A DNA stretch of 64,000 bases from Hyposmocoma kahamanoa (Eukaryota; Arthropoda; Insecta; Lepidoptera; Cosmopterigidae), in the NCBI RefSeq assembly GCF_003589595.1, contig NW_020653945.1:3011543-3075542 (forward strand). The letters are read 5' to 3'. Shown in pieces: positions 13,701 to 25,700 of the stretch (positions are counted from its first letter, which is position 1; each line of letters opens with the position of its first letter). The notes below the pieces were generated by a model. It had not been told where the DNA came from. It saw nothing but the letters and a program-made list of their open reading frames with translations, and made no database searches. The translations under genes were made by a program, and so were the position numbers.

Positions 13701-16700
13701 TGAAAAAAGTTGAAGTAAATAAATTTTTTGATATTTAATTGACAGTCAAAGGCAGAAAAGTAAGGCCCACGCCATTGACTTACAATTATATGGACGTCGG
13801 GTCCGCGCTAAAAAGTGTCCGAACTTATAGGGCGTTAAAATCGTATACAGAGCGTCATTCACGCTCTAATCTTCGTTTGTTCGACTGACAGCGAAGCAAG
13901 CAAAATTAGACAGTACTGCGATGACATTACAATTTAAATTCAACGTTTTAGCTTTTTCATATTCCTTGACATGTCACTACGTTTAAATAGGTTGACTTGG
14001 GACATTTTTTTCGTGGTTTTTGTATTAGACCCGTCGTCCATTTATTTGTAAGTCAATGGCCCACGCCTTTACTTTTTTTCCAACCTCTAAGGGGTCATGC
14101 CCTAAAACCTTGTACGGAAGTAACTGCCAGTTGTCTGGTTAACGGAGGAGGTAAACTAAAAACTCCTTAGCACGGAATTTTGTCTATAGCCTTCAAGAGC
14201 TCAGGGTTTCTACAGATACATCCTATCATGATTATCATTACTTTCAGGTACTTCCCACGGTATGACTTCTCTTTATTTCCCCGATATTTCAGCACGGTTA
14301 TAAGTTGACCGGCCAGTGCCTGACATCTGGGCTTTCAGAACAGATATAGCTGTAGGACAAATGTATTTGTTTGTGTAGCAGAAGAGTGCTCAAATGGAGA
14401 CCGATAACCAATACTAAAAGCGTTGGCTCCAAGGCTAGATGGACGGATGATATAGGCAAAGCAAGTGGAAAATACTTGGATGCAAATAGCCCAAAATCGT
14501 AAGGGTTGGCATGTAAAAGTAGATTTCCTCATTTATAGGGAAGTCTACTTTCAGTAGTGGGTAACTAAAGACTGCAGAAGAAAAATAAGATATCTGTCTC
14601 CTGACGAAGAATCGCCGAAAGAGGGTAGACAGATATTATGTAGTAATAAGAAATGTCAAATTAGTTAACGACGCCTAAAAACGTAGAAAGGATATGTCGA
14701 GAATTCACAGCATGAAATTTCAATATCTTGTTCTTATTGTTACTAATAACAAAGAACACAAAATTAAGTTTACCCTCATCTCTCAAAGTACCACAAGAGT
14801 ATGTTAACGCATCATTACTCGATGCAAATTAATTGAGCTCTAAATGGTCTCATTTCCCCCGCGGAATTGGGAACGACATGGGACCGATGATTGGGTTCAA
14901 TATTAGATTGCTCTTCAACATACTTCCGTCAGTAGGTAATACTAATAAAATGATATGTTTAAAAGCATCTGTTTGATAATTGTCAAAATTAAGACACTGC
15001 ATAATGTTGCTTTGGGTACACATATCATATTATTTATTATTATAATATACATATATATGTAAGTTTATTATGTATGTATAATAAGTATGTTTATAGTATG
15101 TTATTTATTTATACCATATAAATTATCGATTAGTTTTCTAGTATATTGTTCTTCTTGTTTAAGTGTAGCACCAACCTAATGTGTTTTTTTTTCTGTTTGG
15201 CCCAATGGTTGACTGGTAGAGAATGTCTTATGGCATTAAGTCCGCCATTTCTACTTCAGTGTATTGTACAATAAAGTTTAAATAAATAACGACAGACGAA
15301 AAAACACAGAAATCTGAAGTCGCACTAAGCTATCTGAAGTCGAAGAAAATGGCGATGGGCGGATCAGATAAGCCGATGTACTGATGACTGATGGAGCTGA
15401 AGAATTCTGGAGTGGATATCAAGGACCGGTTTCAGAAGCATCGGCCGCAAGAGTGCTATGATGGGTGGACGAACGATATAGTCAAAGTAACGAGAAAAAC
15501 CTGAATCCAAATAGCACGAAATTGGCTGACTGAAGGCTTAAGAAAATTTAAGTAAACTTCAAGAAATACAAATAAAATAGTTATATTTTAACTTATTATT
15601 ACAAATATTTCTTTTAAGTATAAGTAACACAGTAATAAAGTAATTGCTGGTTGCACATCAAAAATATGAAACAAAGTCCAATACAATAATTCCTAGTTTT
15701 CAGGACTATATAGACTATATAGATATACTTTGCATGTTCCGATTTCTTATTAGTGTTTTGAGGTGCAGCAGTACATGAAAAAAAAACAACACTTTTGAAG
15801 GTTTCCAATCTTAAGTTTTGACCTTTTACTATAGGCGAATCATTGTAGCTGAAGATTTTCCTGTTGATCTTCCATTGGTCGTTTATTCGTCGATTTATTT
15901 GAAGCCTTGCATTATGTACAATTATATATACACTTGTTGCTTAATAACGTTACACAGACAAACATCTATTAAGGGTGTAACAGTTCGTGCTAGGTCCCCT
16001 AAGACACAAGCTGCTAAGCATGCAAGGGGCCTGTCCGAAGAAGCCTGTTCATGTGCGTCCATGCTCTAGAGTGACGGGAAACACCAATCGGGATAGGAGA
16101 TTAGGGGGGGAAATGGAGATATAGGGAGATATGGGTCTTGGGTCAGACTTACGGGGATTGTTGTCACTCTTCCTCAGGAATAGGAGGTGTCCCCGTCACT
16201 CTATCGAGGATGTCAGCTGGTAGGCTGTTCTTTCTTGCCCGGGGTTCTGGGGGATCCCACTCCGGGAGGCTATTCTTTCTGCTGAGAGAGTAGTTGCGAT
16301 GCGTGTGCTGGTGGGAGCAATGCTGCCGAGGTGGGGGGTCTTCGCGACGAGTCTGGCTTAGTCCTGCCACCGTCTGAGAGACGAATGACATCGCTTTTTT
16401 TGCTACTTGCTACTGGAAAATTTTGTTTGTTTAAGATATTTTGTAAGTTCGAGATGTTTTGCCAAATATAGAATATAGATAGGCAATATTGTGTATAAAT
16501 TCGTGTTTTGATTTTATATCTGTTAACGTACATAGTTTATATTCAAATCTATAAGTAAAATATGAATCTGATTAACAAAATTTAAATTAAAGTCAATCAG
16601 TCGGCCATACAATTGCCGGTACAAAGCTATCATTTTTTTAGGTACACAGTTATCATTTTATATTTTATTGGTCACAAAATAATAATTTTATTAGGTACAA

Positions 16701-19700
16701 AGTCATCACCTCTTTTGTAAGGTACAAGGTTATAATTTTATTGAACACACAATAATTGTTTTATTGGGTACGAAGTTATCATTTCATAGAACACAAAGCG
16801 ACATTTTTATTAGGTACAAAGTCATAATTTTATTCATCATTACCAATATACAGTAAGAAAATTAATATAAATTTTTCTACCAAATTTAATTCGATACATA
16901 CAACGATTACTACTTCTAAAGTAAAATGTAACGAAAATGAAATGCGCAAGAATTTCAACAAAAGTCAATTACAAATGTTAAACAAAAGCGAAACATGGAA
17001 AAGACGGAACGTGAAAAGTTTCGTGACTTCAAAGCGAAATGATTTAACACTATGTATGTCGACAGCATAAGGTTAAGACGATAAATAGCTAAACGCGTTA
17101 GTTGGAATTAATTTTGTGTGTTTTTATTTTGTAAAAGAATTTTGAAGATAAGTAACACCGATAAGTGGGAATTTTCTTTGTTTTAACGGCCGAATGGCCA
17201 CGCAGAGTTCGATTCCCAGGGCTGGGAGAAATATTTGTATAACCTACATATATTTCTCTCGTGATTTTGGGTGAAATTTGTGGCTGTCTATGTGTGTGTC
17301 CATGGTACCTGCGACATGGTTTCCTTATTACCAGGATATGAGTGTGTGTCTCATTTATTATAATCATGACTAAATAAAAAACCTAAAAAATATCAATCAA
17401 GTACTAGATTTGCGTTATAAGCAAACTTCAGACGTCATAAAGAAAGGCCAGGTCAAGAATAACCATAACAGAGGGTCTTGTTTGAGAATACTGATGCGTG
17501 TTAATAATAATAATAATATTTTTTTATTTGTTGGTACAAAACACACTTGGATCACTTGTGTTAGTGTAGTGGTGTATACTTATACTATTTTTAGTAACAA
17601 ATAAATTAGAATAACATCATTTTAATAATTTATAATATCTTCTATTTAGCACAAGAATAAAATAAAATAAATGAATAAATAAAATAAACTACATTATAAA
17701 TTTCGATATACACTACAACGTAATTATCAGACAAATTTGCATTATTGAATTCTAAATAGCATTATTATTAAAATGATTTATATGGACCCTCCCGCAATGA
17801 GCAAGATACGGCCAGTCGAGTCATTTTGCAATCACATTGAGGATGCTGTTAGTGCTTGCATCTATTCTGCGCGTGCGGAAACTGTCTACCTGCCATTCTG
17901 CAAACATCCCTGACGCATTGCAGCAGCGAGGTAGCCTCAGCCGCACCCAGAACGAGTTGTTTAGAACGTCGTACTATCTCTTGAGTGTACTTTATCCACA
18001 AGGATTTTAATGAGGCGAAAGATGTGTCTCAGGATCGTAGCAAGTGGAATGCTGTGTTTTGTATCTAGTCCAATAGGTAACGAGCGAGAACTATAATACC
18101 TCTATATCGACTCATCCGAAGAACATAGTCTGATGTGATTAAATCGTCGTTATACTATGAAAACCAATTATCTAGAATTTACACAGAAAATTACTTAATT
18201 TAGGATAACGCGACAAAATTGCTGTAAAAAGCAAACATTTTCAAATTTCGGTAAAACAAAATGTGGAATTATCCGTTACAAATTAACGTGGGTTGACATT
18301 TGTGAAAATAAAACAATTTTTGACACTGAAATTTTAATTGCATTTATTTCAAAGTCGATATTTTATGAATTAATTGTTTTTCCCAGTATAACGGCGAAAT
18401 ACATAATCTCGTTATTCAAAATAAGGCTAATCGATAGGTGTTTTCAGAATGTTTATATCTTGTTTCGTTTCGGAAATATAAAAACGAACAACAGTCGATC
18501 TGATACCCACAGCGAAGAACAAAGAACGAAATGTACAATGTTCTGGGAATAACCAGTGTTACTACACATACATCTTTGTTCTACGGATGAGTCGATATGT
18601 ATGATATATGTGTGTAACATGCCTTGTTTGTAGCTTTATTATCTTGGTCTTGATTACAAAGCTAGTACAAAGTATATATTATATAGTTTTCTCTACGACT
18701 TAGAATTATAGTTACTAAATCCAAAGCTGTTTAGTAGACCTCCTTGAGAAAGAGTTCGTCCAGGGAAATATTCGCACTTTACCTATTTCTGCCACCAAGC
18801 GGTAATGTGAGCATTACTGCCTTCCGTTGCGCATGGGACTTGTCAACTTATGGGGCGCAGTGGCAGTGCCCGTTACATCTTTGTGATTTAAATCTCTATG
18901 TGACACTGCAATAGCTATGGACAGGCGTGTTACTTACCCAATGGCGTACAACTTGCGCGGCCCGTCATTTTGTATCATAAAAAAATACATATATATTTTT
19001 TAGTAATTGTATTATCGTACTTAGTATGTAACATCGAATATATAACCAGAAATAGAGACGAAATGTCATTTAATTTGTTTGAAAATTATTCTGCCAAATC
19101 ATTACGATGACAACTGCGCTCCGATTGGCCAGCCCGAAATCGAAACAATTGACGGGTGTCGTCAATTGTTTCACTTCAAATTGACCAGTTGCTAGTTTTT
19201 TATTTGTTTTTATGTCGAGTCGTTCTCTTGGTGGTAAGCGACACGCCAACCTATAACAGTTGCAGTGTCATTGATCATAGCTTTAAATCGTAAAAACTTA
19301 AAGGGCGTGCTCTTTAAGCCCTACTGCGCCCGTTAGCCTTAGACATAAAATTGATAATTCCCATGTGCCCATAGTTTCTACAGCACCAGTTATCCGTCAA
19401 AATCGAATAGCAACAATCATTGACTTACAAATAAATGGACGACGGGTCTAATACAAAAACCACGAAAAAAATGTCCCAAGTCAACCTATTCGAAATTTAA
19501 ATTGTTATGTCATCGCAGTATCGCGCTGTCCGTAGAACAAATGAAGACTAAAGCGGAGTGTCGCGCTCTGTATACGATTTTAGCGCCTTACAAGTGCGGA
19601 CACTTTTTAGCGCGGACCCGACGTCCATATAATTGTAAGTCAATGGCAACAATGCTCAAATGACTGCTTGGCGACAGCTGCGGTGGCAGTACTTCCCTGA

Positions 19701-22700
19701 AAGAACTATATCTACTCTACTGCTAGTTAAGTCGAATAAATACCGTCTTGTATTTTATTACAAGCTATATGAATAAAATAAAATATATGAATAAAATTTT
19801 ACGCTCTATTAACCGACTTTCAAATAGGTTTCTAACCTTCAGTGTCAGTTAAAAAAATATTGTAGTATCCATGGACTATAGGAGTACACAATGCAGTATA
19901 AATTGCTCTTAAACACGCAAGCCAGAGGGTTGGTAATGAATTGCGAACGTAAACAAACTGCTAAATGTTTGCAAAAGTTTAATTTCGGTTTTCTTTTACA
20001 AAACGCTACAAATTGTGTAATGTTCGTGTGTATTTGAAAGTCGCTTTCAATAATGTATATATTCATATAGAGGCCGAGAACTTAAAAATTGGTAGGATTG
20101 TGGTGATTACCATAGTGTTAGTTAGCATCCTAGATGCTTATTGCTTGCACGTTCTTGCTCGTTTTTCGAAGGGAGGTCAGCGTAGTAAACGAGCAGTAGC
20201 TTAAAAATGACGTTTTCTAGTGTAAAAATGTTACCTATGGAATAAATGATTATTTGACATTGACTTTATATCCAACACAAGAGACAGGTTTGCGTGGCAC
20301 CATGCTAGGCAAAGACGGCACTGCTCATGGACATTTGCAACAATAAAGGAGCTGCCTATGCGCTATGCTATGAAAAACCCTATGCCATATCGTAAATTCG
20401 GGGAGCTCGAGGAAAAGGCGAACGTGATACCTGTGTGGCAATAATAGTTATTTGTTATGCAAGGCTGCAAAGTTTGACACGAGTGCTTGTATTGAAATGT
20501 GAGCAAACAAAAGATTGTAAGAAAAAATAGAATCCTGAATGTAGCGAGGGTTTCAAGGCACGAGACGCAAAACAGTTTTGCCACTGAGGGAAACATACAA
20601 GTCAGTTTTAATAAACCAAAATTAGTTATCGTTGTCAATTTAATGTCAACAATAATAAGAACAAAATATACCAAATGATTTATATGTACGACAAATCGCA
20701 TAGTTGTACGTGTCAGTATGTTTTTTTTTTTCAACGAAAGAAAAAGTTAGGTGCACCACAGTCCGCCGTCAAGTTCGAATTTCAAAAACCTTTTCCACGC
20801 AAGCGAAAAGATGCTTCTACGCGCACATTTCTAATGAGAAAGAAAGCCTTTCCGAGCTAGTGAGGTGAAAATTAAATTACTTCTACTTAGGCAAAGTTAT
20901 AAGTTCGTTTTATAGATACGGAATAAATTTTATGAATTCGAAAAGCTTTCTTAGCTCGCCATTTTTGCTTAATCGAAGTCAGTTTGTTTTTTAAATGTTA
21001 GTGTCAGTATGCTTATGTGTGGCATCTCTTCGAATTGGAATTTGAAAAAAAACTTCCGAATTTGAATTAATTATTAATTATTAAGAAAAATCGAGAAGTA
21101 TTTTTCTGAATTATTTATTATATCCATATATCAATCTCGTAACGATTGAGTAATATTGATTTTAGGTTATTATTTTCACAGTCGTATAAGTGCCGGCTAG
21201 CTTTTGGCTGTTTGCCAACGATCCTTTGCGTAAACATTCTTTTTCTTTTCGTAAAGTAAATAACAACGATTTTTGTGTGGTCTTGAAGTGTTTTACGTCA
21301 AGGATTTGAATTTAGTTCCATGCTTCCAGAAGAACGGACCAAAATGATTTTGTAATTTTTATTTATTCGTTGTGAAAGGGTTTATCCCGGGAAGTACTGC
21401 CACCAAATTATTTATAAACAGTAACCTGAGCATTACCGCGTTCTAATTTTTAAAGTGTTAATTAAAATCATTGACTTACAATTATATGGACGTCGGGTCC
21501 GCGCTAAAAAGTGTCCGAACTTATAGGGCGTTAAAATCGTATACAGAGCGTCATTCACGCTTTAGTCTTCGTTTGTTCGACTGACAGCGAAGCAAGCAAA
21601 ATTAGACAGTACTGCGATGACATTACAATTTAAATTCAAAGTTTTAGCTTTTTCATATTCCTTTACTTAGAATAATAACGCATAGAATGATAGTTTCATA
21701 TCAAACGAACTGTCACAAGTGAGGCAAAAACCAAATTCATGTAGGCGTAAGCAACTTGTATTTACGCTCGTCGGCACGCACACAAATATACAAATAATGA
21801 TGCCATGGAATAACATTTCCCTCAAAAGTGGGGAAATTGTATCTTGCTTAACTCATCATTAAGTTAAAGGTGCCTACAGATTTGCCCGACATTGTCGATC
21901 AGGTGCCTACAGATATGCTCGGTTTTGTCGATGAAAAACGAATATAGCACTTATTTGTAAATCCAAGATGGCGGACACGATTTTTCAAAATATGCTATAT
22001 GGGTATCCTTTTCGAGGTATTTGGGGATGCTCATTACGAATATGGCACTCATTTCTAAATCCAAGATGGCCGACACGAGTTTTCAAATAAATGCAATATG
22101 GGTATCATTTTCGAGGTACTTGGGGGTGCTCATGACGAATATGGCACTCATTTCTACATCCAAGATGGCGGGCACGATTTTTTCAAAAAAATGCAATATG
22201 GGTATCATTTTCGAGGTATTTGGGGATGCTCATTACGAATATGGCACTCATTTCTAAATCCAAGATGGCGGACACGAGTTTTCAAATAAATGCAATATGG
22301 GTATCATTTTCGAGGTACTTGGGGGTGCTCATTACGAATATGGCACTCATTTGTAAATCCAAGATGGCGGGCACGATTTTTTCAAAAAAATGCTATGTGG
22401 GTATCATTTTCGAGGTATTTGGGGATGCTCAATGCGAATATGGCACTATTTGTAAATCCAAGATGGCGGGCACGATTTTTCAAATAATGGCAAGTTGGGT
22501 ATCGTTTTCGAGGTATTTGGGGGTGCTCATTACGAATATTGCTTTTATTTGAACTGTCGTGTTTGCCATCTTGGATTTAGAAATGAGTCCCATATTTGTA
22601 TTGAACATTCCCAAACATCTCGAAAACGATACCCAACTTGCCATTATTCGAAAAATCGCACCCGCCATCTTGGATTTAGAAATAAGTGCCATATTCGAAA

Positions 22701-25700
22701 CCTAAAACCGAAAATGCCATAAGCAAACATTAAAGAAAATAACTGTTAAAATAGATTAAAAAATCGCTTAAGAATGCTCCCCTTTTAAGAAAATAAAATA
22801 TTTTAATATAAAATATTTCGCTTGAGTTACGAAAAGAAAGACATATAATAAGCTATCAAAGTTGTACTGGTGGTGCCAACACTATAGTAGAAACAAATAT
22901 ATACTGTAAATTTGTTGCAATATGTGCTCCAATTCAAATAAAATTAATATAAATAATTATTCAATAAAGCATGAACGCAGAGCCGTTAAAAGTATTATAA
23001 AATAATTAAGTGTCCCAATCACTTACAGGAGTTAACGAAAACATTTAATGTTTATTCGAGTAAATATTAGTTCAAAATGCGCAAATAAATCGAAATTACA
23101 GGCACCACTAAAATTTACGTAATATAATTATTTTGATACAGAATAGCAAAATGGGGAGAAAAAAAATTCGTTACTTTGCAACACTTTCGTATCTTGTTGC
23201 CGCGAAATTATTTTTCTGTTTTAGTGAATATTTACATAAAAATATGAGTTGAAACGCATTACTTACTTGTGGAATGCGATGTTAGTGTCTATTTTGTTTG
23301 TCTGTTGTATTTTTACACCCATTTACCGCACATTTCGTCATTTTTAGCAAAAAATTTTGGAGCTGTTCGCGGTGCAATATGACCTTGAGCACTAACAGCC
23401 CGCGCGCTCCTGGGACGCGTTTGGAACCCTCTAACTTGCCTCACTTAGCGTGTGCGGGCTAGGTTTCTATGCGTTATTATTCTAAGTTCCTTTACACGTC
23501 ACTACGTTTAAATAGGTTGACTTGGGACATTTTTTTCGTAGTTTTTGTATTAGACCGGTCGTCCATTTATTTGTAAGTCAATGATTAAGATTTATATTTT
23601 TGATGAAGGCAATTTTTAATATATATTTTTTATTAATATAGTAATAGTTATTATAAGCAATCTTTACATAATGAGGCTTTTTAAAGTCGAGTACCCTAAT
23701 TAATAGCTAAGAGATTTTGAGACCTAATTATGTAATGATTGCATACAATACTTATTGTATGAGTAAATTAAAATTACGAAACATACCAATACTTAAAGAT
23801 TATTTTGTTAACAATCCAGGACAATAAACTCAGATGAACGTTACAAAACGAATCAAAGAGATTTCAATTCTACCTATTGTGTCCATGATTGGTCAAGTAC
23901 CGCTTATATTTTAACCAATCAGGAGGCAGTAGAGCGTTTGTTTAGGCATCGTATGATATGATATTTTAACTGCCTCCATGGCGGAACGGATAACGTGCTG
24001 GTCTGCCACGCAGAGGTCCTGGGTTCGATTCCCCGGCCTGGAGAAATATTTGTATGGCCTACATTTATGATTGTCTGTATGTGCGTCTATGGCATCCGCA
24101 TGGTTTCCCTAGTACGGGGCTATGAGTACGTGCGTTATTTATTTTTTGTTTTCGAATAGTTTTTTTTTATCCAAATGGTTACACCTTTGCATTTGTTAGA
24201 ATAGTTACGTAACATTTTGATATATTTTAGTAAAATAATTTCAATATTAATAAATTTCACAAATATACTGTCGTTATTCAATTCGGGAAGACAGGCTCGC
24301 GTGTAAGGAGAATTAGCAAAATACGACGTTCTTATTTAACCGACTTCAAAAAAAGGCGATTCTCATTTAAACTGTATTTTTTTGTATGTATGTTACTACG
24401 GCGTTTGTGAGCCGATTTTTTTGTTGGAAAGAGTGGAGGTACCACAGTATTGGTCCCATTTAAACTTAAAGAAAATGTTCCACCTCTAAGGGTGGCAAAC
24501 TAGAGGATGAATTCCGTTTCGTGCACTTTTCGGTAACTGATTTCAATAAAACTTGCTAAATAGATGTAATTCCATGACCTTTTCACATTGACTTACAAAT
24601 AAATGGACGACGGGTCTAATACAAAAACCACAAAAAAAAATTCCCAAGTCAACCTATTTAAACGTAGTGATATGTAAAGGAATATGAAAAAGCTAAAACG
24701 TTGAATTTAAATTGTAATGTCATCGCAGTACTGTCTAATTTTGCTTGCTTCGCTGTCAGTCGAACAAACGAAGACTAAAGCGTGAATGACGCTCTGTATA
24801 CGATTTTAACGCCCTATAAGTTCGGACACTTTTAGCGCGGACCCGACGTCCGTATAATTGTAAGTCAATGCCTTTTCAGGTCAGTTTTCATATTTTTTAA
24901 AGTTACAATTATTTGAAACTCGTTTCTAAATTTTTCAGAACTAAAAAGAACGCCTTTGTAATATGATTTAATTAAAATGATCGAAATTATAATTGACAGA
25001 TTAAGTACAGGAGTACAAAAAGTTTTTTACGCGTGCGTTATTTATTTGTTGTTATTTACACGAACGTTGGAACAACTAGTTCACTTACTAATAAAACAAC
25101 TGTAACTTGTTAGAAGTAGCCCACAGGGACGCGGTTGGTTCGCAATTAAGAGGTCGATCGTTCTAATCCCTTTGGCGGATGACGTAATTATGACTATAAT
25201 TTCTTAGTTACGTATGTTTTGTGAATGTTTATAGTAGCATTATAGTGATGAAACCTGGACGTACACATGTATATTTTTTATATGTGTGCGCCTGGTTGCT
25301 GCTGCAGCAGTGCTACCCAGAGCTTTAAATCGCAAAGATCGGAGGGACAATGCCATTGCTCCCGTCACCCTGAGAAATAAGTTGACAACTCTCGTGTGCG
25401 TGTAATTTCGCACACTTATTCATATCCGCTCACGCGATTCATGCGTCTCTGGAAGCATACCACACCTAGAGGTGCCGGTGATGATTTTATACCGATTTAT
25501 CGGATATCGAAGTTGTAACAGGTAAAAGAACCAATACTAATTGCTATTTCGGTAACTACTCTAGCAAACCATAAAGTTTTTAATGCCTAGGTCTGTCATT
25601 TAAAAAAAATAAACAACTTCAAAAATACGTCACGACAATCATGTGTGTTATTGGTTGGGCTGGTGATGTCGGTGTTTATTTATTGAAAACATACCGTAAG

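Larger units (their letters stand above)
21469..23583. mobile_element. hAT-type MITE family M1, copy 4, split by a nested element
   Basis: The outer ends CATTGACTTACAATTATATG and TTTATTTGTAAGTCAATG are at 21469 and 23583, flanked by ATTAAAAT and ATTAAGAT (8 bp, one mismatch). The MITE interior is interrupted at 21666-23486 by a separate element. The MITE itself sits in a family R fragment (21370-21450). Confidence 0.88.

Noticed and set aside
21953..22550. CRISPR-like array
   Set aside because: The units are contiguous 99-bp tandem copies with no unique spacers, in an animal genome.
22021..22722. Overlapping open frames encoding MALISKSKMA repeats on both strands
   Set aside because: They come from the ~99-bp tandem unit, a multiple of three, and are not proteins under selection as far as can be seen.
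24001..24045. Functional tRNA gene
   Set aside because: The same head is joined to the same non-tRNA body at 17.2, 31.3 and 38.5 kb, so it is SINE family S1.
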